This document shows positions 7,147-10,555 of a stretch of DNA of 10,555 bases, in pieces. The stretch is from Clostridiaceae bacterium. Its GTDB lineage: Bacteria; Bacillota; Clostridia; Oscillospirales; Butyricicoccaceae. The number at the start of each line of letters is the position of its first letter. Positions within the stretch are counted from its first letter, which is position 1. The translations under genes were made by a program, and so were the position numbers. Where the stretch lies: contig JAEDEU010000050.1 in the NCBI GenBank assembly GCA_016293155.1, forward strand, positions 1 through 10,555. The letters run 5' to 3'. The notes under the pieces are model-generated. The model was not told the origin of the DNA and ran no database searches. It saw only the letters and a program-made list of their open reading frames with translations.

Positions 7147-7224
7147 AAAAAAAGATTACTCGAATCAGCGGCGCTGCTGTCGAACCGGCGGCGCGGCAGT
7201 CGGCTTTGGGCACGGAGGAAGAGC

Positions 7225-8448
7225 ATGAAAAAACCACGGGGAAAGAGGCACATTGCGAAAAAGACCGCGATTACCATCGGGGTTGTAGTCGCACTGCTGG
7301 TGGGTGTTGTGATTGGTTTGTTCCACCATTATTACGGACTGATGAACTATGTGGAGCGTCTGAAGGATTATGTCATTGCCGATAAAATTGAGGCGGACAA
7401 TGCGGACGCAGAGGATCAGTGGAAGCAGCTGTGGGAGTCCCTGCACGGAGACAATTCCAAAAATCTCTCCGAGGAGGAAACCGCAAAGCTGGAGGAGCAG
7501 CTTTCCAAATATCTCAAGGAAAACGGCAACATCATGGCGGATGAGGATGTGTACAACATCCTGCTGATCGGCACGGACTCGCGCAAGAACGACACCAGCG
7601 GACGCTCGGATGCCATCGTACTGGTTTCCATCAACAATGAAACGCATGATATCACGATGACGTCCATCCTGCGTGACTGCTATATCTATATTCCGGAGGT
7701 CGGCGGCGACCGCATCAATGCCGCTTATGCCTACGGCGGACCGGAGCTGCTGATTGAAACCATCGAGCAGAATTTTAATATCAAGATCAACAAATATATG
7801 CAGACCAACTTCTTTGCGTTCGTAGACATCGTGGACGCACTGGGCGGCATTGAGATGACCATCACGGACGACGAAGCCAAGGTGATGAACGAGACCTATA
7901 TCACGTACATCAATAAGATGCTGGGACGTCCGAAGGAGGAGGGACTGCTGCAGGGCGGCGGAAATCTGAAGCTGAACGGCGTGCAGGCGCTGGCATATGT
8001 CCGCGTCCGCTATCTCGGCAACGGCGACTTTGACCGCTCCGAGCGTCAGCGCAAGGCGCTGATGGCGGTCTATGAAAAGATTCAGTCCAGCAGTGCGCTG
8101 CAAATCAACAGTCTGCTCACGACCTTCCTGCCGCAGATTCAGACGGATATGACCGAGAGCGAATGCCTGTCGCTGCTGCTCAATCTGGCGGATTATTATT
8201 TGAACTATGAGATCCATTCGCTGACGATTCCGGCGGAGGGCACCTACAGCGATGTCAAGATCCGCGGCATGGCGGTCATGGATGTCAACTATGAGACCAA
8301 TGCAAAGATGCTGACGGATGCTCTGTACCACGGTATCTATCCGCAGAGCGCCTCGGATGCCGAGGAGGGGGAGGAATCCGACTCCGATGCACAGACCAAG
8401 CCGGCTTCCGGCGGACGCATTTCATCCAAGAGCGCATACGAGTCCTGA
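7225..8448 (+). CDS. LytR-CpsA-Psr (LCP) family cell-wall glycopolymer ligase
   Basis: Predicted to attach undecaprenyl-pyrophosphate-linked glycopolymers (teichoic acid or capsule-type chains) to peptidoglycan outside the membrane. The 407 residues comprise a short basic cytoplasmic tail, one membrane anchor (about 14-34), a charged linker (45-105), the LCP domain (about 108-290) and an acidic C-terminal tail rich in D/E/S (377-392). LCP motifs are visible: LLIGTDSR (113-120), GRSDAIVLVS (126-135), SILRDCYI (147-154), DRINAAYAYGGP (162-173), VDALGGIEM (203-211) and LNGVQALAYVRVRY (250-263), then GDFDRSERQR (267-276). The arginines and aspartates that bind pyrophosphate and Mg2+ in LCP structures are in these motifs. 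ATG 7225 follows GGAGG (7214-7218) at 6 bases. It is a single-gene unit with its own promoter and terminator. The substrate polymer is not readable. Confidence 0.92.
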   Translation: MKKPRGKRHIAKKTAITIGVVVALLVGVVIGLFHHYYGLMNYVERLKDYVIADKIEADNADAEDQWKQLWESLHGDNSKNLSEEETAKLEEQLSKYLKENGNIMADEDVYNILLIGTDSRKNDTSGRSDAIVLVSINNETHDITMTSILRDCYIYIPEVGGDRINAAYAYGGPELLIETIEQNFNIKINKYMQTNFFAFVDIVDALGGIEMTITDDEAKVMNETYITYINKMLGRPKEEGLLQGGGNLKLNGVQALAYVRVRYLGNGDFDRSERQRKALMAVYEKIQSSSALQINSLLTTFLPQIQTDMTESECLSLLLNLADYYLNYEIHSLTIPAEGTYSDVKIRGMAVMDVNYETNAKMLTDALYHGIYPQSASDAEEGEESDSDAQTKPASGGRISSKSAYES

Positions 8449-8474
8449 GATTCCGGACAAGCGATCAAAAAAAC

Positions 8475-8507
8475 AAAGACCTGAATGAGCCTATCATTCA
8501 GGTCTTT
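8475..8507. terminator. Bidirectional intrinsic terminator between convergent genes
   Basis: A perfect 14-bp stem, AAAGACCTGAATGA (8475-8488) with TCATTCAGGTCTTT (8494-8507), has a 5-base loop. Plus-strand transcripts end in T5 (8505-8509). On the minus strand the hairpin is followed by TTTGTTTTTTT (8477-8467). It lies 26 bases after the LCP stop and 7 bases beyond the stop of the small membrane protein gene, so it can serve both. Confidence 0.92.
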
Positions 8508-8514
8508 TTATGTT

Positions 8515-8694
8515 TTACAGCAGCAATCCGCATGGGATTGCGATCAGTGCGCCGACGATGATGACTGCGAACAGCGGCATGGTGAGAACGCCCTTGACGA
8601 GCGACCAGAGCAGCTTGATGACAAACCACGCGAGCTTGAGCGCGACGGTTGCGATTAGAATCACCGCGAGAATGGTAAGAATTGTAGCCAGCAT
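8515..8694 (-). CDS. Small two-helix membrane protein, 59 residues, unknown function
   Basis: The minus-strand frame starts at ATG 8694 with an excellent ribosome-binding site (TAGGAGGTA, GGAGG 8 bases upstream) and ends at TAA 8517-8515. The product is almost wholly hydrophobic: a first segment MLATILTILAVILIATVA (1-18), a basic/aromatic linker KLAWFVIKLLWSLVKG (20-35) with three lysines and two tryptophans, and a second segment FAVIIVGALIAIPCGLLL (42-59). It has no catalytic motif and no long soluble part. An extended -10 promoter precedes it and the bidirectional terminator follows directly, so it is a complete single-gene unit. I do not recognise a named family. Its shape could suit a membrane-associated small regulator or a structural peptide, but no function is claimed. 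Confidence 0.8.
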   Translation of the reverse strand: MLATILTILAVILIATVALKLAWFVIKLLWSLVKGVLTMPLFAVIIVGALIAIPCGLLL

Positions 8695-8739
8695 TGCAAA
8701 TACCTCCTAAAATTTCCCCTGTAATTTGTTGTTGGCATT

Positions 8740-8748
8740 ATTATAGCA
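8740..8748 (-). promoter_or_regulatory. Extended -10 promoter of the small membrane protein gene
   Basis: On the minus strand the sequence TGCTATAAT (8748-8740) is a perfect extended -10 element (TGnTATAAT). The position 17 bp upstream (CCGCAC, 8768-8763) is a poor -35, which the extended -10 may offset. Transcription should start near 8733, giving a leader of about 38 bases. Confidence 0.65.
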
Positions 8749-8915
8749 TACATCGGGAGAAGGTGCGGAGAACTGTCATTTCAGTTTTAAGCGGAGATGA
8801 CCGGTGTATTTCCTGCGGGAACAGATGTATTTGCATGGTGAAAAAAGAAATTTTTTTTGTAAAACGATACAAAACAGAAAGAATTATCAAACAAGAGAGC
8901 AGCAACGGAAAAACA

Positions 8916-8944
8916 TTGTCGAATTATCGGGTATATGGTATAAT
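8916..8944 (+). promoter_or_regulatory. Sigma-A promoter of the symporter gene
   Basis: TTGTCG (8916-8921), a 17-base spacer ending in TGG, then TATAAT (8939-8944) form a good promoter with an extended -10 (TGGTATAAT). Start near 8951 leaves a leader of only about 38 bases, too short for a glycine riboswitch of the kind found before some genes of this transporter family. Confidence 0.75.
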
Positions 8945-8988
8945 TGTGCCATTCTACTCATGAAAAAAGATAAGATTAGGAGAAAGTT

Positions 8989-10413
8989 ATGCAAGCATTC
9001 AACAATTTTCTGGTCAAATTTGATGACATCCTGTGGGGTCTCCCGCTGATCGTCCTGATTTTGACCGCAGGCATCTTCCTCACGCTGCGGCTGGGCGGGC
9101 TACAGGTGCGCCACCTGCCGCGCGCGCTCAAGTACATGGTGCGCAACGAGGAGGACGGCACCGGTGAGGTCACGAGCTTCGGCGCGCTGTGTACGGCGCT
9201 GTCCGCGACCATCGGCACCGGCAACATCGTCGGCGTTGCAACCGCGCTGGTTGCAGGCGGTCCGGGCGCACTGCTGTGGATGTGGCTCGCGGCGTTCTTC
9301 GGTATGGCGACTAAGTACGCCGAGGGCGTGCTCGCGATCAAGTACCGCACGGTGGACGAGCGCGGACACGTGCTGGGCGGTCCGTTCTACTACATCGAGC
9401 GCGGCATGGACGAAAAGCTGCCCAAGCTCAAGCCGTTCAACCACGCGCTGGCGAAGCTGTTTGCCTTCTTCGGCGCAGGCGTGGGTCTGTTCGGCATCGG
9501 CACCTTCACGCAGGTCAACGGCATCTCCTCCGCGGTCAAGAGCTTCTTCGACCCGAACAACGAGCATATGGTTACGCTGTTCGGCAGAGAGTATTCCTGG
9601 GCGGTTATCATTTCCGGCATCGTGCTGACCGTTTTGGTTGCACTGGTTGTCATCGGCGGTCTCAGACGCATCTCTGCGGTTTCGCAGGTTGTGGTTCCGT
9701 TCATGGCAATCCTGTATTTCGTGGTCTGCCTGGGCATCATCCTGTTTAACATCACCAAGGTTCCGGCGGCGGTTCAGCTGATTGTCGAGAGCGCATTCGG
9801 TGTGCGCGCGGCGGCAGGCGGCGCGCTGGGCGCAATGTTCATGTCCATGCAGAAGGGCATTGCCCGCGGCATCTTCTCCAACGAGGCAGGTCTCGGCTCT
9901 GCGCCGATTGCCTCCGCGGCGGCACAGACCAATGAGCCGGTTCGTCAGGGTCTGGTATCCATGACCGGCACCTTCATTGACACCATTATCATCTGCACCA
10001 TGACCGGTCTGAGCATCGTGCTGACCGGCACCTATAACATCGGTTTGGACGGCGTGGACGTCACGATTGCGGCATTTTCCGCAGGTCTTCCGATCAGCTC
10101 CGCAATTGCCTCCGCACTGCTGACGCTGTGCCTGGTATTCTTCGCCTTTACCACCATTCTGGGCTGGAACTACTATGGCGAGCGCTGCATGGAGTACCTG
10201 TTCGACCGCAGCATGAAGACGGTTATGATCTACCGCTGCCTGTACGTGCTGGCAATCTTCATCGGTCCGTTCATGACGATTGAGGCAGTCTGGACGATTG
10301 CAGACATCTTCAACGGTCTGATGGCGATTCCAAACCTGATTGCGATCATCGCGCTCAACGGCGTGATTGTGGCAGAGACCAAGTCGTTCTTCCAGCGTTA
10401 TCCGAAAATGTAA
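8989..10413 (+). CDS. Alanine/glycine:cation symporter family protein (AGCS)
   Basis: A polytopic inner-membrane transporter that takes up alanine or glycine with Na+ (or H+). At 474 residues it has the usual family length and looks complete. The AGCS signature GGPGALLWMWLAAFFG is at 90-105. Other family motifs are GGLQVRHLPRALKYM (36-50), SATIGTGNIVGVATA (72-86, part of the substrate/ion site region), GGPFYYIERGM (130-140) and KGIARGIFSNEAGLGSAPIA (289-308). About ten or more hydrophobic segments run through the protein, the last near 447-462, ending in a short basic tail. ATG 8989 follows AGGAG (8978-8982) at 6 bases. It is a single-gene unit between its own promoter and a strong terminator. 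The choice between alanine and glycine, and between Na+ and H+, cannot be made from sequence alone. Confidence 0.95.
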   Translation: MQAFNNFLVKFDDILWGLPLIVLILTAGIFLTLRLGGLQVRHLPRALKYMVRNEEDGTGEVTSFGALCTALSATIGTGNIVGVATALVAGGPGALLWMWLAAFFGMATKYAEGVLAIKYRTVDERGHVLGGPFYYIERGMDEKLPKLKPFNHALAKLFAFFGAGVGLFGIGTFTQVNGISSAVKSFFDPNNEHMVTLFGREYSWAVIISGIVLTVLVALVVIGGLRRISAVSQVVVPFMAILYFVVCLGIILFNITKVPAAVQLIVESAFGVRAAAGGALGAMFMSMQKGIARGIFSNEAGLGSAPIASAAAQTNEPVRQGLVSMTGTFIDTIIICTMTGLSIVLTGTYNIGLDGVDVTIAAFSAGLPISSAIASALLTLCLVFFAFTTILGWNYYGERCMEYLFDRSMKTVMIYRCLYVLAIFIGPFMTIEAVWTIADIFNGLMAIPNLIAIIALNGVIVAETKSFFQRYPKM

Positions 10414-10426
10414 CTGAAATACAAGC

Positions 10427-10457
10427 AGCCCGCACACAATCGTGTGCGGGCTTTGTT
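10427..10457 (+). terminator. Intrinsic terminator of the symporter gene
   Basis: An 11-bp stem, AGCCCGCACAC (10427-10437) with GTGTGCGGGCT (10442-10452), has an AATC loop and is followed by TTTGTT. It starts 13 bases after the symporter stop. The GC-rich stem is strong although the T tract is interrupted by one G. Confidence 0.9.
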
Positions 10458-10486
10458 GTAGATATTGTTGTGAAATGAATATATAG

Positions 10487-10515
10487 TTTTGTAAACTTTG
10501 GAGAAATTTACAAAA
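10487..10515. promoter_or_regulatory. 9-bp inverted repeat upstream of the right-edge promoter
   Basis: TTTTGTAAA (10487-10495) and TTTACAAAA (10507-10515) are perfect inverted repeats with an 11-base centre; half-site centres are 20 bp apart. The repeat ends 4 bases before the -35 of the promoter at 10520-10548. This geometry suits a dimeric regulator, and the lack of a T tract argues against a terminator. The half-site resembles BirA-type TTGTAAAC boxes, but the spacing is shorter than usual, so I do not assign it. Confidence 0.5.
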
Positions 10516-10519
10516 TATA

Positions 10520-10548
10520 TTGACAAAAAAGAGTTGTTCTTGTATAAT
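10520..10548 (+). promoter_or_regulatory. Perfect-consensus sigma-A promoter for a gene beyond the window
   Basis: TTGACA (10520-10525), exactly 17 bases, then TATAAT (10543-10548) match the sigma-A consensus at all 12 positions. The transcript would start at about the right edge of the window, so the gene it drives is not visible. Confidence 0.85.
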
Positions 10549-10555
10549 ATAAAAA

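Larger units (their letters stand above)
8695..8988. other. Divergent intergenic region, AT-rich
   Basis: This 294-base region separates the small membrane protein gene (minus) from the symporter gene (plus). It contains the two promoters listed separately. Between them, 8746-8915 is AT-rich with short homopolymer runs. I see no hairpin terminator, riboswitch or further gene there. Confidence 0.6.

Noticed and set aside
7165..8331. A 388-codon minus-strand frame antisense to the LCP gene
   Set aside because: The plus strand holds all LCP motifs, a promoter, a ribosome-binding site and a terminator; the antisense product has no recognisable motif.
8694..8963. A plus-strand frame with a cysteine-rich CISCGNRCIC stretch, at first suggestive of a small metal-binding protein
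   Set aside because: It runs through both divergent promoters, has no ribosome-binding site and is interrupted by the features of the intergenic region.
8951..8988. Possible glycine riboswitch before the AGCS gene
   Set aside because: The predicted leader is only about 38 bases, and no riboswitch-like fold or terminator is visible between promoter and start codon.
9100..10437. A 445-codon minus-strand frame antisense to the symporter gene
   Set aside because: Its translation is rich in His, Gln, Asn and Arg with no domain, as expected for the complement of a membrane protein gene, and it reads through the symporter terminator.
1..10555. Defence island, CRISPR array, prophage or transposon
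   Set aside because: No repeat-spacer pattern, transposase, integrase, terminal repeats or defence-type domains are visible on either strand.

Overview
The window looks like chromosomal DNA from a spore-forming (or formerly spore-forming) member of the Clostridia, probably Oscillospirales. The evidence is a cotJ spore-coat operon, a long BcrAD/BadFG-type CoA-enzyme activase typical of strict anaerobes, GC-rich genes under AT-rich sigma-A promoters, and strong GGAGG ribosome-binding sites. The order-level placement is inference. I see no rRNA, tRNA, CRISPR array, insertion sequence or phage gene.

Left block (1 to about 6021, minus strand). A three-gene unit is read right to left from a near-consensus sigma-A promoter at 5993-6021. 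Its genes are a 1417-residue activase/dehydratase-like iron-sulfur protein, a six-helix PAP2/Aur1-type membrane phosphatase whose start overlaps the activase stop by 4 bases, and a family 2 glycosyltransferase that runs off the left edge. The last two suggest lipid-linked glycan or glycolipid work at the membrane. Why the activase heads this unit is not obvious.

Middle block (about 6050 to 7121, plus strand). A divergent cotJA-cotJB-cotJC operon has a candidate sigma-K-type promoter. CotJA and CotJB look intact. CotJC is only 91 residues and loses family similarity at the second metal-binding motif. A 300-base stretch with no convincing gene follows.

Right block (7118 to 10555). A LytR-CpsA-Psr cell-wall ligase gene has its own sigma-A promoter and converges on a 59-residue two-helix membrane protein gene; one bidirectional terminator separates them. 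The small gene and an alanine/glycine:cation symporter gene diverge from a shared region with two extended -10 promoters. The symporter gene ends at a strong terminator. The window closes with a perfect-consensus sigma-A promoter, preceded by a 9-bp inverted repeat, that drives a gene beyond the right edge.

Overall this is ordinary chromosomal territory for this group. The points most worth a second look are the truncated CotJC, the pairing of the activase with the PAP2 and glycosyltransferase genes, the small membrane protein, and the inverted repeats at three promoters.
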